A DNA stretch of 64,000 nt from Gracilaria domingensis. Lineage: Eukaryota > Rhodophyta > Florideophyceae > Gracilariales > Gracilariaceae. The stretch covers positions 62,001 through 126,000 of the forward strand of contig VCMS01000104.1 in the NCBI GenBank assembly GCA_022539475.1, written 5' to 3'. The translations under genes and the position numbers were made by a program. Below the pieces are notes generated by a model that was not told the DNA's origin, did no database searches, and saw only the letters and a list, made by a program, of their open reading frames with translations. Below are positions 37,710 to 47,395 of this stretch, piece after piece. Within the stretch, counting starts at the first letter, position 1. Each line of letters opens with the position of its first letter.

Positions 37710-38753
37710 ATGAGCCCACCGGACCCGGCGCAAGTTCCAGCACGAGCCTCTACTGATGAGGAGAAAACGTCCATGTCCCCTTCACCGGAGCAAACACGCC
37801 TTGAACCACATGAAACTGCAGCAAGACCCTCTTCACAAGCAAAAAATCGTCGGTTTCGGTTCACTGATACGTACGATCTCTTCCTGCTTCGCGCGGTTCG
37901 AAAAGAAGACGCACATGTAGCAAAATGGGGCCACACGGAGACCGCATTTGACAAAGTGCTCCAGACGTTTCTCTCACAAGTACCTTCCCCGGTATTTCTC
38001 TACACAAAAAAGCCGTCAACAAAAACACTGGTAGACCGTTTTAAACGGCTTATAGCACTGAGACGTAGCGCTGTAAAACAAAATGAGTCTGCGAGCGGTA
38101 TTGCAGAAGTGTTTGGTGAGAAAGAAGAACTCTTAGACGACCTCATTCTGGAAATGGATGAAAAGGCCGAACAATTACGGGAAGAAAAAGAGCAACAAAA
38201 TAAGAAGGAGCGGCGATTGATTGAAGCTGGTGAAATTATTCGTATGAGTGCATTGAAACGAGCGTCAAGAGGTAATAGCAGTGGCAGCGAGACGCACAAC
38301 AAAGCAAATGAAAGACAGAAGCGTGTGCGGCACGATACATCTTCAGGAGACGCAATTAGTCAGTACCTAGAAAAGCAAGCGAATATGAAAAACCGAGTAG
38401 ATACAGAAAGATTGCAAATTGAGCGGGATCGCATGGAAGCTGAGGAAAACAAGTTAGACACAGAAAGACAGAAGCTTATCACCCTCCAAGCAGAGTCAGT
38501 GAAGCGTCTTGAGCTCGCAGAGAAACGGCTGGAGATAGAAAGATCTGAGTCCGAAAAGCGTTTCAATCTTGAAGTGGAGGAGCGTAATCGACGTTTTGAG
38601 CTCGATAAATCTGATCGCGAACGTCGTTTTGACCTTGAAAAGCAAGAAAGAGACCGTCGTTATGCACTAGAGAGAGAGGAGCGTATGGTGGCAATGGAGG
38701 AGCGAAAACAGTTCATGCGTTTAGTGGAAATGCTTAGAAAGAAGAAAGACTAG
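37710..38753 (+). CDS. Myb/SANT-like coiled-coil protein of the Harbinger element
   Basis: Encodes 347 aa from the ATG at 37710; the open frame begins at 37542. After a Pro/Ser-rich start, residues about 45-125 form a Myb/SANT-like DNA-binding domain (FRFTDTYDLFLLRAVRKEDA, then FDKVLQTFL and TLVDRFKRLIALRR). The C-terminal 200 residues are one long, highly charged coiled coil with RRF-x-L-E/D repeats (RRFELDKSDRERRFDLEKQE). Harbinger elements normally encode such a protein next to the transposase; it recruits the transposase to the nucleus and to the element's ends. The reading frame is intact here, unlike the transposase. Confidence 0.75.
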   Translation: MSPPDPAQVPARASTDEEKTSMSPSPEQTRLEPHETAARPSSQAKNRRFRFTDTYDLFLLRAVRKEDAHVAKWGHTETAFDKVLQTFLSQVPSPVFLYTKKPSTKTLVDRFKRLIALRRSAVKQNESASGIAEVFGEKEELLDDLILEMDEKAEQLREEKEQQNKKERRLIEAGEIIRMSALKRASRGNSSGSETHNKANERQKRVRHDTSSGDAISQYLEKQANMKNRVDTERLQIERDRMEAEENKLDTERQKLITLQAESVKRLELAEKRLEIERSESEKRFNLEVEERNRRFELDKSDRERRFDLEKQERDRRYALEREERMVAMEERKQFMRLVEMLRKKKD

Positions 38754-39522
38754 GGGATATGATTTGGAGAAATGGATAGTATCATACTGTCTGTCCATGA
38801 GCCCGTGCGAGATTAATTGAAATGAATGGTACGATGTTAGCGGAGAAGGTAGCGCCAGAACGGAAGACAAATGCGTAGGTTTAATCACATGAGAAAATGC
38901 TTATGTCAAAGGTTTCTAGATTCCTACATGTTTCGTTTCTTCTACCAGTGCGCACGACAGTAACTCAACAGATGGCCATGCTCAAAGATAACCTTCAGCT
39001 CATCTCCCAATTGGCGGCAAGCACACAGTGCAAATCCCACGGGTCCGGTCACGCCCGTCCTCGCCATCTCAGATCTGGGATCCAGAACACAGAGCTCGTG
39101 TGCTCCGCACGCGTCTAGTTCGTTGATGACTCTCCTCCTCAGTTCCCTTTAGGAGTCCCCAATTCATTCTGGAAGTTCATTTCATCCGGATTAAGGCTGC
39201 AGAATCCTACTAACATATGAGAAGAGAAGTTTCTTCTGGGTCCAAGCCGTGACTTCCGCAGTGTAGCACTTTCAACATGGGGGCATGCTTCAATTCTAGT
39301 GCAGAGGTCAATGAAAAGAGTTCCAATCGATGACGAGGACAACTGGGACACCTAGTGCCACCTTGAGGAGGCTCGCCACTGCCAGACCGTCAGACCAAAC
39401 TCCTCCAAACGACGCGCACAACTGGTACGTATAGCTTCAACAGACAGACTGCGTCATTTCAATCCCCCCGATCCTCGCCACGTCGTGTGGCCCATTGCGC
39501 CGTCAACAAGTGCGCCTCCAAA
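38754..39522. other. Spacer inside the element
   Basis: Between the Myb-like gene and the Nup88-like gene. Short ORFs only, with no recognisable motif. I could not see an outer boundary (repeat or target-site scar) that would mark where captured host DNA starts. Confidence 0.35.
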
Positions 39523-40596
39523 ATGCTCTCTCTCCGCACATATCTGCGTCCGCAGAGCGTACCGCTCGACCAACAGACGCCCGCTGACGCCGCCCAGCAC
39601 ACGCTACCTTCGCTTTGGCCAACACACGCCGCCGTATTATCCAACGACCAGATGCACATGATCCCTCTCACTGCGCGCGCAAAGTCGCGTCGCACATCGC
39701 TTCCGTTCTCGCCGCTCTACGAGGTGGAGAGTGGCAATCACACCGCCCTCGTCGCCTCCACTGAACTTTCCGTGCTGCATTAACAAAGCGGTGTTTGCTA
39801 CAGCGTCGCCACCGCCCTGTTTGAACGGCCCCGCGTCGCGTATTCTCCACGTGCAGTGGTTGTCTTCCGCGACAACGTTTTTGATGCTGCTGACTTCGGA
39901 CTATAGTTTGAGTGTGTTTGATGCCAGTAGTGCTGAATCTGTTGAGTTTGAGCGACAGCGCATTGAAGTCGTCACAGCCGGGCCGCCGCCAATTTCGTTT
40001 GTTTCCGGATCGGGGCTCGGATTGCATGCTCTTTCGCTCTACGTCAAGGCGGAACATGGCGGCGTATATTTCGCTGCGTCATTTGCTCCCATCGGCACCA
40101 GGTTATCCATCGCAGAGTTTCGAAAGCATACACGCACCGCCAAATCCGCCCTGATTCAAAATGCAACAGATACGCCCATCTCCTCCGGTAAAAGTAAGCA
40201 GCTCAGTTTTGGCGACTTGTGAATGCCGTGGGTTCTGCGTCAGGCGCGTCTTCATATGCTATTCTTGGACACCGTGTTCGGAAACAACGGAAATCAAATG
40301 CTTGCTGTCAAAAGGTTCAAGCCTGCTCCTTTCCTGTTTCAGGGTCTCCTTCACGCGCAGAAAGAACTTGCTTCATGAGCGATATACCCAACTACGAATT
40401 GCTGCCGCTACACAGCCTTCGTTCTTGCGCTTTTCTGAGAGAGGCAACGTCTGTGTCTTGCTTGCCATGTGAAGAATGCATGCCAATTGATTTTTGTCTA
40501 GTTAACCGGCAAGGGAGGTTTGATGCTTGCGAGCAAAGAATACGCTTCCTGTGCGCAGTCGGTTGCACTGGCCTCCCGGTTCGTCATCTTTCGTAG
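39523..40596 (+). CDS. Nup88-like nucleoporin, truncated; three exons inferred, possible pseudogene
   Basis: Three frames together resemble the N-terminal beta-propeller of Nup88: SRILHVQWLSSATTFLMLLTSDYSLSVFD matches the Nup88 'ILQVxWHP...HLxVLTSDxxLRxYD' blade, and VKAEHGGVYFAASFAPIGTR its 'xxDGxVYxLCPVxPFG' strand. The frames join with matching phases if introns are 39731-39788 (GTGGCA...AAAG) and 40194-40243 (GTAAGC...TCAG). That gives about 321 aa. The first of these could instead be a frameshift near 39770, as the skipped frame also reads like propeller (HTALVASTELSVL). Nup88 is usually 650-750 aa; the C-terminal coiled coil is missing. Nup88 anchors Nup214/Nup98 on the cytoplasmic side of the nuclear pore. 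It lies inside the transposon. Confidence 0.42.
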
Positions 40597-40863
40597 AAAT
40601 TAATGAACCTTCGAGACGTAACTTCGCCCTCAGTTCCATTGTAATCTTCATAAATCTTTGATACTTTCCAAGCTTCCCTCTGTGGTAACTGCTGCCGCAA
40701 TACCGTACTTCCTTCATCGCCTGACATAACGTTCTTCTAATCCTGTACTGCAAGTGAAGTCAGAAGTATTGCCGTACCTTTTCAATATGTCGTTATGAAA
40801 TGGAGGGCTGGAGTGGGTTACATTGAAGGTGTAACGTCTGTAGGCGAAAGATTTTAACGTACA

Positions 40864-42039
40864 TTACGTGTTTGCATAAGCATCAAAGTCTGGAGCAAGA
40901 CAGGAGAAAAAATGACTAGCCTGTCCTCCCTTCTCGATACATATCTTAAAGTTGAGGAGCAACGCAGAGGCAATGTAAAGTAGCGCAACTGGATAACGTC
41001 GAACGCACAAAAGACGTGAAAATCCATTCCGAACCCAAAGCTGTTTTAAATCGCGATAGTTCCACTCCACAGAAGTCCGCAAACGATTCATACACCAGTT
41101 GAAAGATAGCTGATCTGCAGTCGCAAACAGTCTCTCGAACGCGGTTTGCATCCAAGGTCTCAAGCAGAACGCTGGATCCGCATATACGTAATACTGTAGT
41201 CCATTATACAATAAACAGGTTTCCAAGTCTACTTCTAGACCACTCGCTCTCAACACCGTCAAGTCATGATGGCGGCCTTCTTTGGGTCCGAACAAATAGA
41301 ATATGAGCCCATCAGGTGTGGAGATTGTTAAGTACTTTAACACATGCTTGCGAGTGTGTCCAGAGTAGCATGACTGCTGCATAGTACGGGCTCCTCCAGG
41401 ACGACACATTTCAATTTTCGTGCAATCTACGAAGCCAACACATCAATTCAAGGGAGCACCAACTCTCGAGATTGCTGTAGCGTAAAGCTCTAATCGCGAC
41501 TGTAGCATAGGTTGTTGTACATTTGTGATCAAGTGCCCTTTTGCTTCGACAAATGTTTCTATTGCCTCCCAGAATATCTCACTAATATGACTGTATCGCA
41601 TACCAAACATCGGTTCAACGTCGTACCAGGTGCAAGCGGATGCTAAGCGTTTGAGCACAATGGCACATGCTGTGATACAATCACATTTGTACCGGTTTCT
41701 TGCAGTTCGTTTCTTGTACCACATGAACGTCTTTGCAATTCGTCCAATATCCTGACGTCTAAAGCGGAAATCATGTAGGCACTGTTCATCGGAAAACACG
41801 TTCAAATTAAACTTGTGTGAAGTGATGTAACCGTAACGGAGACGAAGGTTACCTATATCTCTCTGAGCCTGCCGCACACGATACCACAGATAAGGAACAA
41901 GAGGGTCGTCTTCGTCTGCCTCTTCTAGGCTCGCAGCCATCGCAATGCGGCGATAGAGGCGACTACGAGCTGCCGGAACGCTATAATCACGTTGACGAAC
42001 CATCGCGAGTTCTTCGCGTGCACGTATGGATGATTCCAT
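40864..42039 (-). pseudogene. Harbinger-type DDE transposase with one in-frame TGA
   Basis: One frame from the ATG at 42039 to 40864 is open except for a TGA at 41443-41445. The N-terminal 200 residues hold a helix-turn-helix region (FRFRRQDIGRIAKTF, YSHISEIFWEAIETFVE). The DDE_4-type core follows the TGA: the first Asp in GFVDCTKIEMCRP, then GHTRKHVLKYLTISTPDG and GRHHD, the second Asp in YVYADPAF and the Glu in SVEWNYRDLKQLW. All three catalytic residues are present. The TGA lies five codons before the first catalytic Asp. This may be a recent nonsense mutation, a sequencing error or readthrough. The enzyme would cut and rejoin at the element's inverted repeats. Confidence 0.82.
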
Positions 42040-42145
42040 AGCACGCAAAAGCTTTTGCGTAAGCCCTATTTCTAATTCTCGTACGCCCTATTTTCCACTT
42101 CAACGTGGCAGTTGTGGCTACCATACTTGGGCGAGATTTTCTTTT

Positions 42146-42165
42146 TGCGTAAACTCTCTAATGAC
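42146..42165 (-). repeat. Right terminal inverted repeat of the Harbinger-like element
   Basis: On the minus strand GTCATTAGAGAGTTTACGCA. Inside it, about 85 bp from the end, lies a subterminal GTACGAGAATT that mirrors the left end. A short direct repeat (CGTAAGCCCTATTT, CGTACGCCCTATTT) lies at about 42058-42093. Confidence 0.75.
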
Positions 42166-42306
42166 AACAGTTTGTGTTTATAGGCACAGCGGACACATTC
42201 GACAAAATGCGAGAACCGGTTGCAAAATGGAATCTTAAGAGATGTTGTGGTGAGTCGTATAGGGCATAATCATATTATAAAGGACTTAGCGCCCAAAGAA
42301 TGTGTG

Positions 42307-42963
42307 TCACAGATTGATGGGAGTGCATGGACGGTTGTTGGGTCGATCTGATGGATAGAATGTACAAGATGGATAGCGGCTACTTCCGGTGAAAACTCTT
42401 CGTCGAAGCTCTCCCGGATCTGTCACAGATTGGCTGAAGGCCATCGCAGCCCGATAGGCAAACATGGGCAACAAACTTCCAAAGTTGAAGTTCACGGTGG
42501 TTGCCAAGAACGGCAGCTGAGAGACTGCACTGACCTGTTCTTCCGTAACCGCCGCCGAGATGTACACAGTATTTCCCTGAGCCTTTGAGAACGCACAGAA
42601 CGACGACGCGTATGGACCTCTGCCTTGAACGCAGAAGTGCGTGGCTCCTCCGGTGGAAAGCGTTTGCGGCTGAGCGAACGAGTACGAGTACGCCACTTCC
42701 GAAGAACAGGAGATGGTGTTCTCAGTGACGCTGTAGTTTCCAGTTCGGATATATGCGGTGGTTGCTTGGATGAGGAGGCAGGAGAGAATGATGGAATCTT
42801 CGCGCGGATCTAAGAGCGTGTGGTTCGGTTGAATATCAACGGTCTGAATCGAGACACAAGGTTGGTTAAGGGGGGAGGTGAAGGACACTGGCTGTGTCTC
42901 GGCTCTGCATATTGAGAGGGACAGAGCGAGCGCCACGGAAAGAACAAGATGTGAACGATTCAT
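42307..42963 (-). CDS. Secreted Cys-containing protein, unrecognised
   Basis: Encodes 218 aa from the ATG at 42963. The first 20 residues, MNRSHLVLSVALALSLSICR, form a clear signal peptide with cleavage likely near ICRA-ET. The mature part has about seven or eight Cys (PC, SC, SCSS, HFC, SFC, SC, PC), probable disulfides, N-glycosylation sequons (NHT, NYS) and no membrane span. I do not recognise the family. It starts just outside the right end of the Harbinger element. A TTAAAAAG stretch at about 43072-43082 on the minus strand could be a TATA-like box. Secretion to the wall or mucilage is inferred from the signal peptide. Confidence 0.7.
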   Translation of the reverse strand: MNRSHLVLSVALALSLSICRAETQPVSFTSPLNQPCVSIQTVDIQPNHTLLDPREDSIILSCLLIQATTAYIRTGNYSVTENTISCSSEVAYSYSFAQPQTLSTGGATHFCVQGRGPYASSFCAFSKAQGNTVYISAAVTEEQVSAVSQLPFLATTVNFNFGSLLPMFAYRAAMAFSQSVTDPGELRRRVFTGSSRYPSCTFYPSDRPNNRPCTPINL

Positions 42964-45001
42964 GACGAAGGAAGGGGGGTAGTTGTTGCTGGAGCTACCT
43001 TCGCAATTTGCGCAAGTTGGAGACAAGCTGTGAGTCGCGAAAGCTGATGCGGAACGGACGGAGGGTTTTGCCTTTTTAAGTATGTGACAGCTCGTGCAGG
43101 CTGTTGTTGTATGTGGCGGGGATATTGCTCAGCAACCACATGGTGTTTACCAAGATGGGCGCGCATGTGCAAATTGAGAGCTCTACTGTACTGGGGGGGA
43201 CGAGTATGTAACGATGGCGACAGCAAGGCCTCACTCCTTGTGATCGAGCTCATAGCGCTGGGAGCGCAGGAGACATGGCATGGAGCACGTACATGTAGAT
43301 ACAGGATGTCGGAGAATTTGCGAGTAATGGAGGGGTGTGGTTTACACTTTGCTCGAGTGGAGGGCGCCTTGCGTGAGTTTGGACCCCGCGGATGAGGCAC
43401 AAAGGGAGAGCGGCCTTTCGCGTTGGGTACAGTTCATAGTTACAGAGAGCGAGCGCCATGTGTTCAACGAGGCGATCAAGATATATCTATCTAGTCACCT
43501 TTAAAGATGACGACAGCACTCTGTGATGCACCCCGAAGGGTACATAAACTCCAAAGCACGCAGCACGGCAGGCCTGTCGCCGTTTAAACGCGACGCGCGG
43601 CGCAGCGGAACAACAGCAGCGAACAACGAAGTGTGGCGTGCGCCCGACGGGCTGGTGACGCGTTCCCACGCGTGATTAATGTTGGCTTACATGCGCCGCG
43701 GCGTGGTCGCCCTTCTGACGAGTGTTCGCACGCAACTGCGTTGTTGCGCGCAGCGCTGTGTGGCTAACGTGACGTAACGGGCTGTGCGTTGCTGCCCAGC
43801 TTGTTGCCCGCGGGCGGTTTCATACGTCACCGCTGCAGTGGCTCATCGTCCCGTCGTGCTGACATCGGCACCTTACAGAGCGCTTTCGGGTTGAATGCTG
43901 CTGACGGCGCAGAAGAAGAGCCGAAAATTTAAAGTTTACAGCCGTCTATGGATACACAGATAGAAAGTGCATATCTTTTATGTAGGAGGAGGTTCAATAA
44001 AGCAGGTTTATTGCAGTCGTGCAATCAGGTTGTGATTCAAACGTGGGCAAAGCATTGTTTCTGTCGAACACCATTAGCAAATGCTTCAACAAAACGCACA
44101 GCTCGAGGTGATTACGTTCCGGCCCATCGTGGCCCATTATGTGCTGTCAGTCAGGTACCTGATACTCTCGTACGTGGTCAAATATCATAAACATATCGAG
44201 AGGCGGGGAGAGAGTCCGACACACCAAAACGAGATGTCTTTCGTCGCGCTTGCTATTCGCGCCATGGGGGCCCAGTGGCGAGAGATCTACTCCTCTTCTG
44301 CTATACACTGCGCATTAGTGCTGAAGTACCAAAGGTAGACTGCTGCTGTGGTTCTCTCTGCCACACATGCCTGCTAACATAACTGCCAGGGCTTTGAGGT
44401 ATGTAAGAGGAATATCTCTCAGCGCGATACTCCTCTTGCCTACCTGCATTATCTGGCCCGCCATCCTGTCGTGCCCTGGCGCAGTATCACACCAGCGTTG
44501 TGCATATTGCTGATTCACCATTATTCTCTATCGTACGCAAAGTCATGTCCAGCCTCTTCACACATGGTTGCTAATGAAGTTATGAGGGTTGTGAGGCATA
44601 ATCCTCTTGCCTCGAGCAAGGGTGACTGGTCGCCACCCCGTTGTGTCGGTTTGGAAAGACATATCATACGTACGATGTACCAACGGTAGATATCATATCG
44701 ATTGCGCTGTGTTGAAGATCGGCTGTTTTGCGCAAGATGCTCATCCTGGCGAGAAGTGAATTCTCACGCGTGCGCCACGTGTGACATGTGGATACATCCT
44801 TTGTAATGCTGCAAGTCAATGCGCTTTGGCGCGTTGCCTTCTGTTTCGCCAGTGCCGTCATTGCGATTTCGCGCCAAAATTTGCGGCACCGCAACTTCGC
44901 ATGCCAAACACATCTGCACCGGCTGTCCACATCGCCTCCCGCACAAGTCCGCGCAACCGCCTTCCCCGCACGCCGCGAACCACCTTCCACAACCAGCCGT
45001 C
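42964..45001. other. 2-kb spacer, divergent between secreted protein and CAF-1 p60
   Basis: No gene recognised. It contains the promoters of both flanking genes and two copies of the TACC-N3-GGTA motif (44327-44337 and 44678-44688). The frame of CAF-1 p60 is open upstream to 44819, but the extra 61 residues precede the conserved MHAKAIEI start. Confidence 0.4.
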
Positions 45002-47296
45002 ATGCACGCAAAGGCAATCGAAATCGCGTGGCATGAGGACTCATCCATCTGGTCGCTTCACCTTTCTTCTGCCAATCGGCTCGTCACAGCCGGAGGCGAC
45101 AAGGTAGCGCGAGTGTGGAAGCTTCATGACAACCCTCATACTTTCTTTAACAGCGCCAATAACATTATTCAACCCTCTCCAGCTACTACAACCCAGCCTT
45201 TAGTGGACTGGCTCTGCGACCTGAGGGCGCATACAACCACCGTCAACGTTGCGCGGTTTACGCACGATGGATTTACGATTGCAACAGGTGCTGACCAGGG
45301 TGAAATCGTTCTTTGGAGATTGGATACTCAGCATGCAAATGAGCCGCTTGGCATGATGGATAATGGAAAGGAAAGATGGGCGCGATACGCAACTCTTCGC
45401 GCACACGTGCAGGATGTGCTCGACTTGGCATGGTCCAGAGACGGCACCAGACTTGTTTCGGCAAGCGTTGACAATGCCATCATGATATGGGATGTGAAAA
45501 ACCCATCCAAGTCTCCAGTTACGCTTCGCAACCACGCTAACTTTGTTCAAGGAGTATCAATAGATCCATTTTCCCGTCTCATTGCATCTTTGGGCAACGA
45601 TCGAACAATGCGTGTTTTCACTTCTTCCAATGCGACCAATTGGTATCAGGTGGCTTATCTTTCGAACGTGTACGATACAAAACTGTTTATGGATGACGCT
45701 CGTTTTAAGAACTGTTTCCGACGATTAGGGTGGTCACCCGATGGAAGCGTTGTTGCGTGTCCTTCAGGAGTGCACCTTCCCGCCACTAAGCGCCAATTCG
45801 CAGTTCACGTGTTCGCTCGAAATCAATGGATGCAACCTGCTGCCCAATGTGGCGGTCTTATCAAGCCAGCCGTTGCTGTGAGATTCAGCCCCATCCTCTA
45901 TGAACTTCGATACTATCCTCAACCTTCAACAGAGAACCAGAGCGAGCCCTCAAGCCGTCCGTTTGCAAAGTTCACATACCGAATGGTGTTCGCCGTTCTC
46001 TGCGTAGACCAGGTTCTCTTCTACGATACGCAAAACTTCCAGCGACCGTTTGCGAGTGTGAAGGGTCTTCACGTGGCTGAAAATACAGATCTGACGTGGA
46101 GCGGCGATGGTCGAACTGTAGCTGTCAGTTCCGCAGACGGATATGTTGCATTGATATGCTTCACAGCTGAAGAACTCGGGCAAAAACTGTCAATACAGAA
46201 CACACCACCATGGCTGTATAAACACGAAGATATATCCCCCGCCACACGGTCTCCGTCGAAGACAGCACATCCAACCACTGTGACGGTGGTTCGCCCACTG
46301 CCTTCGCGCGCTTTGGAAAAGGCCTCGATGAAGACCGCCAGCTCGCCTGAAACCTCTAGTGCTCCCTTGGGGCTTTCGTCTACCGCTGGAGTGCAGAGTT
46401 CTGCGCACCCAAAACCATTAGTGCCAACGGTGAGTCCGCCTCAATTACCTCGTGAACCTGCATCGATTGCTACAAAGAGTACAACGACTGCCCAGGGTTA
46501 CAGAATTGGTCTGGCTAACCCTGCTGAAAATATCTTACGATGTCCAAAGAGTGTCGCCGATACTCCTGTTGTCGACCTAACGAGTCTACCGGACGAAGAC
46601 CCGTCTCGCAAGCAACCCTCGAAAGAAGCTGCAGAGAATGAGAGCCGATGCAGACCAACTCCCGAACACCAGCCTTCAAAAACCAGTGCTGACCCTGTTA
46701 AGCAACCAACCTGTTCTACACCAACCATGTCCGCACGAGACCTGGAATTGCAAGAGAGCTCGAAGGACATCAAACCATCGATCGAGGCCGAGGTGTGCGT
46801 TACCCAAAGCATAAAGGAAGGGTGCACCACGCCTTCGACTGGAGATTTCAAAGAACAGCCAAAAGCACTAGCAGATGCAACAGAAGACAAAACTGTTCGC
46901 ACCATTATTGTGGATAACGCAGACAAAGAGATAAGCGCAGATCCGGAGAGCGCTGTGAGGGTTGTAAACAGGAACAAATCAGCGTATCGGGGGACATCAC
47001 CACAGGCATCTAAGCGTCGGCTGAAGACAAAGCAAGTGCAAACAACCCTTCGAGGATTCCAAACTCCAAACTCAACAACTAACGTACCAAAACCGAAGCT
47101 CGCTAATGAGGGTGCTAATAATACTGGCGTTACGGGCCCTATGGCCCTCGACCTAAAAAGGATGAGATCAGAGCGGCCTGACCAAAACTCCGCAACGACT
47201 TCGCCATCGGATGCGAACATCGACTTGACTATCGATGAAAAAGAACAACGGAAACGTCGGAAGCTGAATCCTGCAGAGGTTGTGGAGATATCGTAG
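45002..47296 (+). CDS. CHAF1B: Chromatin assembly factor 1 subunit p60 (FAS2/Cac2)
   Basis: Encodes 764 aa. CAF-1 deposits H3-H4 on newly copied DNA through PCNA. The start MHAKAIEIAWHEDSSIWSLH is the conserved p60 N-terminus. Seven WD40 blades span about residues 1-420, for example RLVTAGGDKVARVWKL, TIATGADQGEIVLWRLD, RLVSASVDNAIMIWDV, LIASLGNDRTMRVF, VVACPSGVHLP and VAVSSADGYVALICF. The C-terminal 340 residues are Ser/Thr/Pro-rich and disordered, with QTTLRGFQ at about 680, which looks like a PCNA-interacting peptide. KRRLKTK and KRRKLN near the end could act as nuclear signals. Single exon. It is convergent with the PPR gene, 100 bp apart. Confidence 0.92.
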   Translation: MHAKAIEIAWHEDSSIWSLHLSSANRLVTAGGDKVARVWKLHDNPHTFFNSANNIIQPSPATTTQPLVDWLCDLRAHTTTVNVARFTHDGFTIATGADQGEIVLWRLDTQHANEPLGMMDNGKERWARYATLRAHVQDVLDLAWSRDGTRLVSASVDNAIMIWDVKNPSKSPVTLRNHANFVQGVSIDPFSRLIASLGNDRTMRVFTSSNATNWYQVAYLSNVYDTKLFMDDARFKNCFRRLGWSPDGSVVACPSGVHLPATKRQFAVHVFARNQWMQPAAQCGGLIKPAVAVRFSPILYELRYYPQPSTENQSEPSSRPFAKFTYRMVFAVLCVDQVLFYDTQNFQRPFASVKGLHVAENTDLTWSGDGRTVAVSSADGYVALICFTAEELGQKLSIQNTPPWLYKHEDISPATRSPSKTAHPTTVTVVRPLPSRALEKASMKTASSPETSSAPLGLSSTAGVQSSAHPKPLVPTVSPPQLPREPASIATKSTTTAQGYRIGLANPAENILRCPKSVADTPVVDLTSLPDEDPSRKQPSKEAAENESRCRPTPEHQPSKTSADPVKQPTCSTPTMSARDLELQESSKDIKPSIEAEVCVTQSIKEGCTTPSTGDFKEQPKALADATEDKTVRTIIVDNADKEISADPESAVRVVNRNKSAYRGTSPQASKRRLKTKQVQTTLRGFQTPNSTTNVPKPKLANEGANNTGVTGPMALDLKRMRSERPDQNSATTSPSDANIDLTIDEKEQRKRRKLNPAEVVEIS

Positions 47297-47395
47297 GACC
47301 ACCTTGTACTGCTTATGAGCCAAATTAGGTGAATGCTTTATACCTTGCAAAAGCGTTATTGTCCTTATCTTTTCATGAACTAACGGAAGGAATCC

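Larger units (their letters stand above)
37502..42165. mobile_element. PIF/Harbinger-like DNA transposon
   Basis: A 4.66-kb element bounded by inverted repeats (37502-37521 and 42146-42165, 19 of 20 identical). It carries the two genes typical of the superfamily, a Myb/SANT-like protein (+) and a DDE transposase (-), facing each other. Similarity between the ends stops abruptly outside these repeats and fades inwards over about 100 bp. I see no clean 3-bp target duplication: the flanks are TAA on the left and AAC on the right. A Nup88-like gene sits between the two transposon genes. The transposase has one in-frame TGA, so the copy is probably no longer autonomous. Confidence 0.75.
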
